DNA from: JBBIRM01 sp037441765
Lineage (GTDB): Bacteria > Desulfobacterota > BSN033 > UBA1163
DNA: 16,394 bases
Direction of reading: 5' to 3'
Assembly (NCBI GenBank): GCA_037441765.1
Contig: JBBIRM010000052.1
Span: 1 to 16,394 of the forward strand
The notes beneath the pieces were generated by a model. It was given only the letters and a program-made list of their open reading frames with translations. It searched no databases and was not told the origin of the DNA. Shown in pieces: positions 6,252-14,049 of the stretch (position 1 is its first letter; each line of letters opens with the position of its first letter). The translations under genes were made by a program, and so were the position numbers.

Positions 6252-7286
6252 TTAGGCAGTAAATTTCTTCACTGCTTCCGCTAATAATTCTTCCGCTTCT
6301 GCCACTGTCCGCTCAATTACCTCTTTACAAGTAGGAAGGTCTTTGATTAAACCAATGGCTTGGCTCATTGGAAGTACGCCTCTTTCCAGATCTCCATTCT
6401 CTATGGCAATTCTTAATCCTTCAAGGCTTAGGGCCTGCCTGGCAAGGTCTTGGAGCCCCCTCTGTTTGAGTCCTCCTAAGAAAAGTTTAATGAAAGGAAC
6501 ATCGATCATCCTTTTAATCCTAAGGCCACTCAAGAGGGCTTCAAGGAGTGAGGGCCTTTGTTGTGCGATCTTGATTGCAGCGGGATTTTTGAGCCATCTT
6601 CCAGGCAGTCCATCAATCTTTTCGGAACAGATAGTATCCTCTATGGTTGCCTTAAGGGAAAGTTCTTTTGCTTTGGGGTGCATTTCACATTCCTGGGTCA
6701 GCATGAAACGGGTTCCCATGGAGATTCCATCTGCACCAAGAATCAGGGCGGCGGCTAGGCCCTTTCCGTCGCAAAATCCCCCCGCTGCAATAATTGGAAG
6801 TTTTGTTTGACGGGCAATATAAGGGAGGAGAACCAATGTCCCCACCTCTGCTCCATGCGCTGCTGCCTCGTGACCTGTAACAACCAATGCATCTGCTCCA
6901 CCCATCTCTGCTCTGAGAGCATGCTTCTGGATGGCTACCGTTGCTAAAACCTTCCCCCCGTATTCATGGGCCGCTTTGATGATCCAATCCCCTTTCCCCA
7001 AGGCAAAATTGATAATGGGGACTTTTTCTTCAAGAGCAATCTCAATATTCTCCCTTGCGTTGGGAAAGATCAGTGTAGTATTCACACCAAAGGGTTTATC
7101 GGTGAGGTCTTTTATCTCTCTCAGTACATTCCTCATCTGATGTGGAGCATAGGCAACAGAATTTAGCATCCCAATCCCCCCTGCATTGGATACTGCGGCA
7201 ACGAGTTTAGGTAAACTTATGAAGGCCATTCCCGCAAGCATAATTGGGTGTTTAACTCCTAAAAGTTCTGTGATTCTTGTTTTCAT
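6252..7286 (-). CDS. Nitronate monooxygenase family FMN-dependent oxidoreductase (2-nitropropane dioxygenase/FabK-like)
   Basis: This 344-residue TIM-barrel flavoprotein belongs to the nitronate monooxygenase / FabK superfamily. Visible motifs are HPIMLAGMAFISLPKLVAAV at 13-32, SNAGGIGML (33-41), KPFGVNTTL (64-72), VTGHEAAAHG (136-145; H144 lies where the catalytic His sits in nitronate monooxygenases), and PIIAAGGFCDGKGLAAALIL (164-183), followed by GADGISMGTRF, which forms the FMN-phosphate site. Members oxidise nitronates or reduce enoyl-thioesters. The choice cannot be made here, although the His favours the nitronate-monooxygenase-like branch. AAGGGGG before the ATG supports the start. 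The C-terminal 60 residues are helical and charged. The gene stands alone, convergent with the metallo-hydrolase and divergent from the Yip1-like gene. Confidence 0.9.
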   Translation of the reverse strand: MKTRITELLGVKHPIMLAGMAFISLPKLVAAVSNAGGIGMLNSVAYAPHQMRNVLREIKDLTDKPFGVNTTLIFPNARENIEIALEEKVPIINFALGKGDWIIKAAHEYGGKVLATVAIQKHALRAEMGGADALVVTGHEAAAHGAEVGTLVLLPYIARQTKLPIIAAGGFCDGKGLAAALILGADGISMGTRFMLTQECEMHPKAKELSLKATIEDTICSEKIDGLPGRWLKNPAAIKIAQQRPSLLEALLSGLRIKRMIDVPFIKLFLGGLKQRGLQDLARQALSLEGLRIAIENGDLERGVLPMSQAIGLIKDLPTCKEVIERTVAEAEELLAEAVKKFTA

Positions 7287-7377
7287 GAGATCCCCCTTTT
7301 TAAAAGGAAGTGAAAGAATTAAAATAATCGGGAAAGATTATTACAGATTCAGGAAGGTTTTGCAATTTGTAATGTCC

Positions 7378-7399
7378 CACTGAAGGGGGGATTATATGA
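7378..7399 (+). repeat. Short sequence shared with 16189-16210 (20 of 22 bases)
   Basis: A 22-base stretch, CACTGAAGGGGG followed by GATTATATGA, matches CACTTAAGGGGG followed by AATTATATGA at 16189-16210 except at two positions. Both copies look like a ribosome binding site plus ATG (AAGGGGG, short AT-rich spacer, ATG) but lead only into very short frames. The second copy abuts the left arm of the terminal inverted repeat at 16209, so this may be a relic of the same dispersed element. Confidence 0.45.
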
Positions 7400-7492
7400 G
7401 TGAGGGGTTACTGCGATTTATAAATAATGCTTGTAGTTTGAGGTAGAATATGGTAACTATCCATAAAGCCTTTTTGGTTGAGGAGGGAAACA

Positions 7493-8575
7493 ATGGGACT
7501 ATATAAAGTGATATTCTTAGGGTTGAAGGTTGCGGGTCCTGAAGAGGAGGCTCGATTGCTGGGAGGGCTTCAGAAAAAATTTAATCTCTCACCCGAGAGG
7601 GCAGAAAGCCTACTTCAAAGAGTTCCCATTGTTGTAAAGAAGGGTATTTCAAAAGAAGAAATGGAGAGGTACGTCAAGGCCTTTGAGGAGATTGGTGGAC
7701 GGGTGAAGGTCGAAGAGGAACCCTCACCTGAGGCAATAGAAGTTTCCATGACTCCTAAACCAGAACCTCCCCCTCGATCTGAAAAGAAGCCATATACAGG
7801 ACCAACGGTCACCTGTCCTCAGTGTGGATTCGAACAGCCTGAAACCGATGAGTGTGTTAAGTGTGGGATCATCATTTCTAAATATATTCAATATCAGCAA
7901 GTGGCTCAGTCCTTAGAGGGGAAAATCCGGGAAATTACAACTGAAGAAGATAAGGTTTCATGGGAGAGTGGAGAAGGAATCGTGGGTGCATTTGTCAAGA
8001 CAACTCGAGAGTCTCTTTTTTCCCCAACTCAATTCTTTAGAAAGGTTGCAGTTGGGGAGGGTTACTGGACTCCTCTGATCTATGGGGTTATCGCGGGAAT
8101 CATAGGAACGTTTGGTTCCATTCTTTGGCAATGGCTTCTGATGGCCCATCTTATTCCTCTACCAGGACCATTCGCTGCCATTCCTCTCGGGTTTATCCTC
8201 ACAGTGATCCTTATAGCGATGCCATTTCTGATTGCCCTCTCAATATTTGTTGGAAGTGCCATAAACCATGTCTGCCTGATGATTGTAGGAGGGAATAAAA
8301 AGGGATTCGAGGCAACCTTTCGAGCGATTTCTTATGCATGGAGCGGTTACCTCTTTGGGATAATCCCAGTGATTGGAAGCACAATAGGAGCAATCTATTC
8401 GCTTGTTCTAATTATTTTAGGAATCAGAGAGGGTCACGGCATTACAACTGGAAAAGCGGTTTTAGCAGCACTTCTCCCTGTGATTGTAATCGCTGGCCTT
8501 GGTATAATTGCGGTGATCCTCATCCCCTTGTTTTTGGGTTCGGTGAGGTTTTTTGGGGGTGGAGTGGGGGTATGA
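7493..8575 (+). CDS. Zinc-ribbon and Yip1-type multi-pass membrane protein
   Basis: This 360-residue protein has three parts. Residues 1-75 form a small alpha/beta domain (GLYKVIFLGLKVAGPEEEAR, LSPERAESLLQRVPIVVKKG, FEEIGGRVKVEEE) that resembles ClpS/L7-type folds in pattern only. After a Pro-rich linker, TCPQCGFEQPETDECVKCG (107-125) is a zinc ribbon with C108, C111, C121 and C124. From about 185 on, five or so hydrophobic helices form a Yip1/DUF1282-like membrane domain. Such proteins are common in Desulfobacterota and related phyla, but none has a settled role. The start is ATG 7493, five bases after AGGAGGG; an earlier TTG in the same frame would place that site inside the gene and is rejected. 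A clear terminator lies downstream. Confidence 0.83.
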   Translation: MGLYKVIFLGLKVAGPEEEARLLGGLQKKFNLSPERAESLLQRVPIVVKKGISKEEMERYVKAFEEIGGRVKVEEEPSPEAIEVSMTPKPEPPPRSEKKPYTGPTVTCPQCGFEQPETDECVKCGIIISKYIQYQQVAQSLEGKIREITTEEDKVSWESGEGIVGAFVKTTRESLFSPTQFFRKVAVGEGYWTPLIYGVIAGIIGTFGSILWQWLLMAHLIPLPGPFAAIPLGFILTVILIAMPFLIALSIFVGSAINHVCLMIVGGNKKGFEATFRAISYAWSGYLFGIIPVIGSTIGAIYSLVLIILGIREGHGITTGKAVLAALLPVIVIAGLGIIAVILIPLFLGSVRFFGGGVGV

Positions 8576-8606
8576 ATTAATAGAAAGATCGTTTCGAAAC
8601 TAATGG

Positions 8607-8630
8607 AAGGGGGTTTTAAACCCCCTTTTG
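8607..8630 (+). terminator. Factor-independent terminator
   Basis: AAGGGGG-TTTTAAA-CCCCCTT forms a GC-rich stem that ends in TTTTG. It lies 31 bases after the stop of the Yip1-like gene and before ribonuclease R. It also sits inside the upstream part of the open frame that leads into ribonuclease R, which argues for the later start of that gene. A perfect palindrome GTTTCGAAAC (8591-8600) lies just before it. Confidence 0.85.
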
Positions 8631-8719
8631 TGTTGATTGGGAATGGAGAAAAAAGGGGAGTGAAATATCCATTTGGATTTCATCTCTATAAAAATGGGAA
8701 TGGAGGCAAAGAGGTAGGG

Positions 8720-10873
8720 ATGAGGAAAAGAAAGATTAAGGGAAAAGGGGAAATCCTGATAGAGGAAGAGATACTCCAGTTGATGGAGGGGGAGGATCGT
8801 CCACTGCATCTAAGGGAAATTCTTCAACGCCTCGGGTTGAAGAAGGAAGAGAGGAGGAGGCTCAGAGAGAAGTTAAAGGGTTTAATCAAAGAAGGAAGGA
8901 TCATTAAAATTCGAGGAAACCGATATGGTCTACTTCAGAAGATGAGCCTCACGATTGGGAAGTTAAGGTGTCATCCAAATGGCTATGGGTTTGTCACTTC
9001 AGAAAGAGAGGGGGAAGAGGACATTTATATTAGCCCTCGTAATCTTCGAGAGGCCATGCATGGAGATCGAGTTGTGGCAAGGGTTGAGTCTGTCCGAAAG
9101 AAAGGGAAAGAGGGAAGGATCATTCGCATCCTTGAGCGAGGAACCCGGAAAGTGGTCGGCAAGTTTATGAAGGCAAAGAATTATTCTTACATAATTCCCG
9201 AAGAAGATAGAATCCTTCATGAGCTCTTTATTCCAGAGGGAGAGACGAAGAGGGCCAAACCCAATCAATTAGTGGTAGCAGAGATAACCAGGTATCCCAC
9301 AGAGAGGTCGAGACCAGTAGGCAGGGTGACACACATCCTTGGATTTCCTGAAGATCCAGAGATAGAACCCCAGATAATCATCTATAAATACGATCTTCCT
9401 CATCGTTTTTCCTCTTCCGCCATAAAGGAAGCAAGAGATCTTCCCGCCATTCCTTCTCTTCGTGACTTTAAAGATCGTGTAGACTTGAGGGGTATTATTA
9501 CCTTTACAATTGATGGAGAGAATGCAAGGGACTTTGATGACGCGGTCTCGATAGAAAGGGATGAAGATGGAGGAATGAGGCTTTACGTTTCAATTTCTGA
9601 TGTGAGCCATTACGTTCGAGAGGGGACCGCCTTGGATGAAGAGGCTTACCTTCGAGGAACGAGCGTCTACTTTCCAGATCGTGCGATTCCTATGTTTCCT
9701 CCAGAACTCTCAAATGAACTCTGTTGCCTTCATCCAATGGCAGACCGACTTACAATGACTGTGGAGATTAGATTTGACAAATGTGGTGAAAAGCGAGAAG
9801 TCCGATTCTATCCCAGTTTGATCCGAAGCAACGAAAGGTTGACCTATACTCAGGTGAAAAGGATTTTGATGGATGGAGATAGGGAATTAAGAGGAAGATT
9901 TGATCACCTCATTGCCTCGTTGGAACTTATGGCTGAGCTCTCTCAGAAGATTAGGCAGAAGAGGATGGAACGGGGGGCTCTGGATTTTGATCTCCCAGAG
10001 CCAGAGGTTATCATTAACCTCCAGGGCGAGACAGAGGATATTGTACGGGCAGAGAGAAACCTGGCTCACCAGATCATTGAGGAATTTATGATTGCTGCGA
10101 ATGAAGCGGTTGCCAAATTCGCTAATGAGAAAGGGGTTCCATTTATCTACCGTATCCATGAGCCTCCTAAAAAGGAGGCAATGGAAGAGTTTAGAAGATT
10201 TATATCTCATCTCGGATATAAAATGAAATGGGAAGAGAACTATTCGCCAAAAGTTTTACAAAGGATACTCCTCGAGGCAAAGGGGAAGCCCGAGGAGGTA
10301 TTAATCAACAACGTTCTTCTTCGGTCGATGAAATGGGCAAAATATTCAGCGACAAATGTAGGACATTTTGGATTAAGCAAAGATACTTATACCCATTTCA
10401 CATCTCCCATCCGTCGCTATCCCGACCTCATTGCCCATAGAATTCTCAAAATGGTTCTATTGAGAGACAAGGATTTCCCTCCCGAGGATGTTTTGGGGAA
10501 AAAGGCAGAGCATCTTTCACAGAGGGAGCGGGTGGCAATGGAGGCGGAGAGGGAGATTTTAGATCGGTATCGCGTCAGGTTTATGAAGGATAAGATCGGT
10601 GAAGAGTTTGATGGTGTAATCAGCGGGGTTATGGCCTTTGGTTTCTTTGTAGAGTTGAGGGATATATTTGTGGAGGGCCTGGTAAGGGTGACCAGCCTTA
10701 ACGACGACTATTATCATTATTATCAAGATAAATATTGCCTTGTCGGTGAAAGGACCCATAGGCGTTTCAGGATTGGAGATTTGGTAAGAGTGAGGGTGGA
10801 AAGAGTAGATGTAGAGCGAAGACAGATCGATTTCGGGCTGGTAAAAAAGATAGATGGAGAGGTGAGGAGATAG
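8720..10873 (+). CDS. rnr: Ribonuclease R (3'-5' exoribonuclease)
   Basis: Ribonuclease R degrades structured RNA from the 3' end and takes part in rRNA quality control, mRNA decay and tmRNA-linked processes. The 717 residues show an N-terminal winged-helix region (about 10-72; EILQLMEGEDRPLHLREIL), a cold-shock domain with GKLRCHPNGYGFV, a second OB region, the RNB catalytic domain from about 255, and a C-terminal S1 domain (GVISGVMAFGFFVELRDIFV). The catalytic aspartates are in DGENARDFDDAV (D265, D271, D273, D274), in register with those of E. coli RNase R. SPIRRYPDLIAHR is also present. The start is taken as ATG 8720, five bases after GAGGT; the ATG at 8603 would read through the terminator. 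No Lys-rich tail like that of E. coli is visible beyond the S1 domain. Confidence 0.95.
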   Translation: MRKRKIKGKGEILIEEEILQLMEGEDRPLHLREILQRLGLKKEERRRLREKLKGLIKEGRIIKIRGNRYGLLQKMSLTIGKLRCHPNGYGFVTSEREGEEDIYISPRNLREAMHGDRVVARVESVRKKGKEGRIIRILERGTRKVVGKFMKAKNYSYIIPEEDRILHELFIPEGETKRAKPNQLVVAEITRYPTERSRPVGRVTHILGFPEDPEIEPQIIIYKYDLPHRFSSSAIKEARDLPAIPSLRDFKDRVDLRGIITFTIDGENARDFDDAVSIERDEDGGMRLYVSISDVSHYVREGTALDEEAYLRGTSVYFPDRAIPMFPPELSNELCCLHPMADRLTMTVEIRFDKCGEKREVRFYPSLIRSNERLTYTQVKRILMDGDRELRGRFDHLIASLELMAELSQKIRQKRMERGALDFDLPEPEVIINLQGETEDIVRAERNLAHQIIEEFMIAANEAVAKFANEKGVPFIYRIHEPPKKEAMEEFRRFISHLGYKMKWEENYSPKVLQRILLEAKGKPEEVLINNVLLRSMKWAKYSATNVGHFGLSKDTYTHFTSPIRRYPDLIAHRILKMVLLRDKDFPPEDVLGKKAEHLSQRERVAMEAEREILDRYRVRFMKDKIGEEFDGVISGVMAFGFFVELRDIFVEGLVRVTSLNDDYYHYYQDKYCLVGERTHRRFRIGDLVRVRVERVDVERRQIDFGLVKKIDGEVRR

Positions 10874-10919
10874 GAGGTGGGTAAATTGTGATTGCAGATT
10901 ACAGGTTTGAGAAATTTTT

Positions 10920-11876
10920 CTAAATCAAACTGCAGCACATCTCTTCGAATCTTGTTTCCAGACCAATCTCTTTTGCATATTCGATTGTTCTCTGGAGAGG
11001 ATGGGCAATGGTATTTACCCCTGAATCGATACATCCTTTTTCCATTTCCGATTTCCATGGATGGGCCGGTCTGATGCAACCCATCCGAATGGGAATGGTT
11101 GGGTTAAGAATCCGGGCTATGGCTGAGATTTTGGAAGTTTCATAAGGCAATGGTATTCTGAAAGAATTTCTTCCAGTCAGTGATTTAAGAACCACCAAGA
11201 CGATCGTTTGAACCCCTACCCGTGTAATCATATCTAATGCCTTCCATTCCCCTCTGATCTCTCCGAAATGGTGGCCAATAATGATATGGGGAGCGAGATG
11301 GTGTCCCATCTCTTTTAACATCCAGAGTGTTTTTTCGTAATCTTCAACTCTCTTTCCCAAATGATAAACCTCTTGAATCGTAGCCTCATCGCCAATGACA
11401 TCGATCAATATCTGATCCACGCCTGCCTCTTTTAGACCCTCAGCCACTTCTCTTTTGATCAGACCTGTATGAACTATTATTTTAAAAAAGGGGTCTTTTT
11501 TCTTTATCGCTTTGATTGAGGGAATAAATTTCTCCAGGGGAACCTCGCCATTACGATCTGCTCCTCCACTGATCAAGACTCCAAGGGCACCTCTGAATCG
11601 AAGCCGATCAATGGTGTGAGAAAAAGAGTCAGGATCATTGGCAGGGATCATCGATTCGAGGAGTTTTCCTTGGCAATGCTCACACCGAAGCTCGCAATGA
11701 CTTCCCGTGACACTGATGGCCGAAAAACGATCATTTTGAAGAGGAAGTGTTGCGTCCTGGTAATTGATAGTTCCGGGGATGGAGAAGGTAAGTTCATTGC
11801 CAAAATGAAGTTTTCGGAGACGATAAGCCTCGATTTGGAGTTCGGGAAGGGGAAGTTGGATTAAATGATTAATCAT
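10920..11876 (-). CDS. lipS2: Radical SAM protein, LipS2-like lipoyl synthase subunit
   Basis: This 318-residue radical SAM protein carries CxxxCxxC as HCELRCEHCQGKLLESM (C61, C65, C68), the cluster that splits S-adenosylmethionine. GVLISGGADRNG (99-110) is the SAM-contacting strand. Further cysteines at C267 and C282 and the terminal CC (314-315) could bind an auxiliary cluster, the sulfur source in lipoyl synthases. The HCxxxCxxCxG pattern and overall layout fit the archaeal-type group of uncharacterised radical SAM proteins that includes LipS2. LipS1 and LipS2 together insert two sulfurs into a protein-bound octanoyl chain. It is the last gene of the operon, 27 bases after the preceding stop. 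No good Shine-Dalgarno site precedes the ATG, so a slightly different start is possible. The S1/S2 assignment is from memory of family features and could be swapped. Confidence 0.75.
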   Translation of the reverse strand: MINHLIQLPLPELQIEAYRLRKLHFGNELTFSIPGTINYQDATLPLQNDRFSAISVTGSHCELRCEHCQGKLLESMIPANDPDSFSHTIDRLRFRGALGVLISGGADRNGEVPLEKFIPSIKAIKKKDPFFKIIVHTGLIKREVAEGLKEAGVDQILIDVIGDEATIQEVYHLGKRVEDYEKTLWMLKEMGHHLAPHIIIGHHFGEIRGEWKALDMITRVGVQTIVLVVLKSLTGRNSFRIPLPYETSKISAIARILNPTIPIRMGCIRPAHPWKSEMEKGCIDSGVNTIAHPLQRTIEYAKEIGLETRFEEMCCSLI

Positions 11877-11903
11877 TGTTTTAATTTCTGAATCCCTGAA
11901 TTC

Positions 11904-12926
11904 CTAAATTTCTAATTGCTTTCTTATCTCCTCAATATCCTCATTTTCCGGCATGAAAGGAAAGTTACGGATCGGACCTGAAGGCCTCTCATTCCCATAA
12001 GGCCTATTGCAAGCCACCTTTCCATCCCTTCCAGGACATCCAGAGGTCATAAAAGGCTCTCCCAACTCGATTAAAGGGTCAATATCCATTCCAAAACCTA
12101 TCAGTTTACCTTTTTTGTCAAACTCCATTTGATCGATTGATCCCAATCCTTCATTAATAATCCAGCGAGCAAGTTGAATTCTTCGATATTGACCTAAAGG
12201 AGGGGGAGGGCGATCTTCCAGAGGGCTTCCTCTTTCAGGAAAGAAGGAGAAGAGATGTGTGGAGGCCCCCATGTCCTGCCCCTTTTGGATTGTTTCCACC
12301 ATCTCCCTTTCTGTCTCCCCCAAGCCGACGATAAGATGAATCCCAACATAAAATCTTCCAAAAACGTTTGTCGCCATTTCAACAATTTTCCAATATTGAT
12401 CCCATCGGTGGGGACCATTGACACCTTTTCCTCTCAGACGATCGAATAGCTCAGGGGTGGCTGCATCGATGGCAACCCCGATCCGATCCGCCCCAGCCTG
12501 CTTCATCCTTTCGAGAGCCTCAATGTGATGGATGAGGGTTGGCGTGACAAGGACACTGATTAAGAGATCGGTCTTATCTTTAAACTGTTTGGTAAGATAA
12601 ATAGTATCCTCAAGGGCTCTGGGATGAGTGATCATCGAGATACATACTCGATGGATATGACTTTTGCCTTTTGCCCTCTCAATGATTTCTTTCAAGGAGA
12701 AGAGGGGCCAATATACCCGAATGAAGGTCTTTTCTTTTAGGCCTCCCTTTCTCTCTCTGGAAAGGCCACAGAAGGCGCACCTCCCCAGGCATCCTTCTTC
12801 GTAGTGGAGAAGGAGATTTAGGCCTTTCAGTTTCGCATTTCTGTAAAAAGACCCCTGTTGAAAGCCCAAGGTAAGAGAGGCAGCAAGACTCGTCTGAATA
12901 TATTCAGGACTTGTTCTTTGGTTCAT
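11904..12926 (-). CDS. lipS1: Radical SAM biotin-synthase-related protein, LipS1-like lipoyl synthase subunit
   Basis: This 340-residue radical SAM protein has GCLGRCAFCGLSRERKG (45-61; C46, C50, C53) as CxxxCxxC. A TIM-barrel follows with GADRIGVAIDAATPELFDRL (145-164) and HLIVGLGETE (197-206), typical of the biotin-synthase-like branch. A C-terminal motif MTSGCPGRDGKVACNRPYG (293-311), then NERPSGPIRNFPF, supplies C297 and C306 for a probable second cluster; this motif is characteristic of the biotin-synthase-related group that contains LipS1. Together with LipS2 it would act as lipoyl synthase. The start is ATG 12926, preceded by AAAGGA with a short spacer. The frame is open further upstream, but that part overlaps the previous gene. 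The gene overlaps the FAD-protein gene by 23 bases. LipS1 versus LipS2 naming is tentative; membership of the pair is firmer. Confidence 0.78.
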   Translation of the reverse strand: MNQRTSPEYIQTSLAASLTLGFQQGSFYRNAKLKGLNLLLHYEEGCLGRCAFCGLSRERKGGLKEKTFIRVYWPLFSLKEIIERAKGKSHIHRVCISMITHPRALEDTIYLTKQFKDKTDLLISVLVTPTLIHHIEALERMKQAGADRIGVAIDAATPELFDRLRGKGVNGPHRWDQYWKIVEMATNVFGRFYVGIHLIVGLGETEREMVETIQKGQDMGASTHLFSFFPERGSPLEDRPPPPLGQYRRIQLARWIINEGLGSIDQMEFDKKGKLIGFGMDIDPLIELGEPFMTSGCPGRDGKVACNRPYGNERPSGPIRNFPFMPENEDIEEIRKQLEI

Positions 12927-14049
12927 GAATTTTCCTTTCACCATCACCCATAAATAGATGAGGATTATTTCTTCGATCCTGATAATATTCTTTAAACCCA
13001 ACCCATGTCTTTTGTATCAACTCTTTAAAACTAAATCCGCTTTTATTCCAGTTCTCTTCGAGAAGATTTCTTTTTAAAAAACCGTATCGAAGTGACTTTC
13101 CAAAAGTTTCGTAGCATTCTTTCTCGTAATTTTTCAGGATTCCAAAGTCCTTACTGACAATGGCCTCTGCCGCAATACGGCCTGCAATCTCACCACTGAG
13201 CATGGCATTGAGAATTCCGGCCCCTGTGATGGGATGGGCATGGCCTCCTGCATCTCCTGCGAGTAGAATGTTCCCGAAGACGATACAGCCACGTGGCTCA
13301 CAGGGAATTGATCCCCCAGTCTTTGAAAGGATTTCAATTCTCGTAAGCCTTTGGGAATCTTTTAAATGATTTAGAAACCGATTGAGCAATTCTGGAAGAA
13401 GGGAGGACTTTGAGGCAATGATCCCTATGCCTGCGTTGGCTCTGTCTCCTTTTGGGAAGAGCCAGGCATATCCTCCTTCATAATCCGGATGAAAGTAGAT
13501 ATCGGTATGAGACTGAGGTTTGAAGAGAACGACTTCGTATTGGAGGGCACTCATTTCCTTTAACGGCGGCTGGTTTGTCAAGCGGGCTACTGTTGAATGA
13601 ACCCCATCCGCCCCGACGATAACTTTTGCCCCAATCCATTCCTCTCGCCTGCCTCTCTGAACGAGGATGCCCTCGGTTGAAACTTGGATTGCCTTTGTTG
13701 CTGTAGAGAGTTCTGCACCTGACAGCACAGCAGAGGTTGCCAGTTCTTTGTCGAAGAGACAACGCTCCAGCATATATCCCGGACTTTTTATTTTATAGGT
13801 GGTTCGGTCTGGAAAATGAATGACCATTGCCTCTGTCGTTTGGATGATAGCCCTGGAGTTTAAAGAGGTATGGTGAAAGGCCAATTGGGAGACAAGTTCG
13901 GCACACTGAACAGGGGTTCCAATCCTTTGCCTTTGGTCGATCAAAAGAACCCTTACCCCTTTTTTGGCGGCTGCACGGGCTGTGATGGAGCCTGCGGGAC
14001 CGGCGCCAATGACAATCAGGTCATAAGAGGACTTCAGAGGCTCAACCAT
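12904..14049 (-). CDS. lipT: Geranylgeranyl-reductase-family FAD oxidoreductase (LipT-like)
   Basis: This 381-residue flavoprotein has an N-terminal FAD-binding Rossmann motif, DLIVIGAGPAGSITARAAA (10-28, GxGxxG), then VRVLLIDQR, the second FAD strand GADGVHSTVAR (146-156), and GDAGGHAHPITGAGILNAML (265-284), which is the FAD ribityl/phosphate signature of the geranylgeranyl reductase and p-hydroxybenzoate hydroxylase fold. Genes of this family accompany lipS1/lipS2 in described lipoate-assembly loci, where the product is called LipT and thought to supply electrons or recycle a redox partner. Its operon position here is therefore informative, whereas by sequence alone it could be any family member. 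The start is taken as ATG 14049, which overlaps the ligase stop by eight bases and follows GGAG. An earlier ATG at 14127 would overlap the ligase by 86 bases. Confidence 0.8.
   Translation of the reverse strand: MVEPLKSSYDLIVIGAGPAGSITARAAAKKGVRVLLIDQRQRIGTPVQCAELVSQLAFHHTSLNSRAIIQTTEAMVIHFPDRTTYKIKSPGYMLERCLFDKELATSAVLSGAELSTATKAIQVSTEGILVQRGRREEWIGAKVIVGADGVHSTVARLTNQPPLKEMSALQYEVVLFKPQSHTDIYFHPDYEGGYAWLFPKGDRANAGIGIIASKSSLLPELLNRFLNHLKDSQRLTRIEILSKTGGSIPCEPRGCIVFGNILLAGDAGGHAHPITGAGILNAMLSGEIAGRIAAEAIVSKDFGILKNYEKECYETFGKSLRYGFLKRNLLEENWNKSGFSFKELIQKTWVGFKEYYQDRRNNPHLFMGDGERKIHEPKNKS

Noticed and set aside
8603..8719. Longer N-terminus of ribonuclease R starting at ATG 8603
   Set aside because: The extension crosses a clear terminator and has unusual composition. 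ATG 8720 has a ribosome binding site and gives the usual family length.
12927..13001. Earlier start of the LipS1-like gene at 13001
   Set aside because: It would lengthen the overlap with the FAD gene to 98 bases. The ATG at 12926 has an AAAGGA site and the natural N-terminus.
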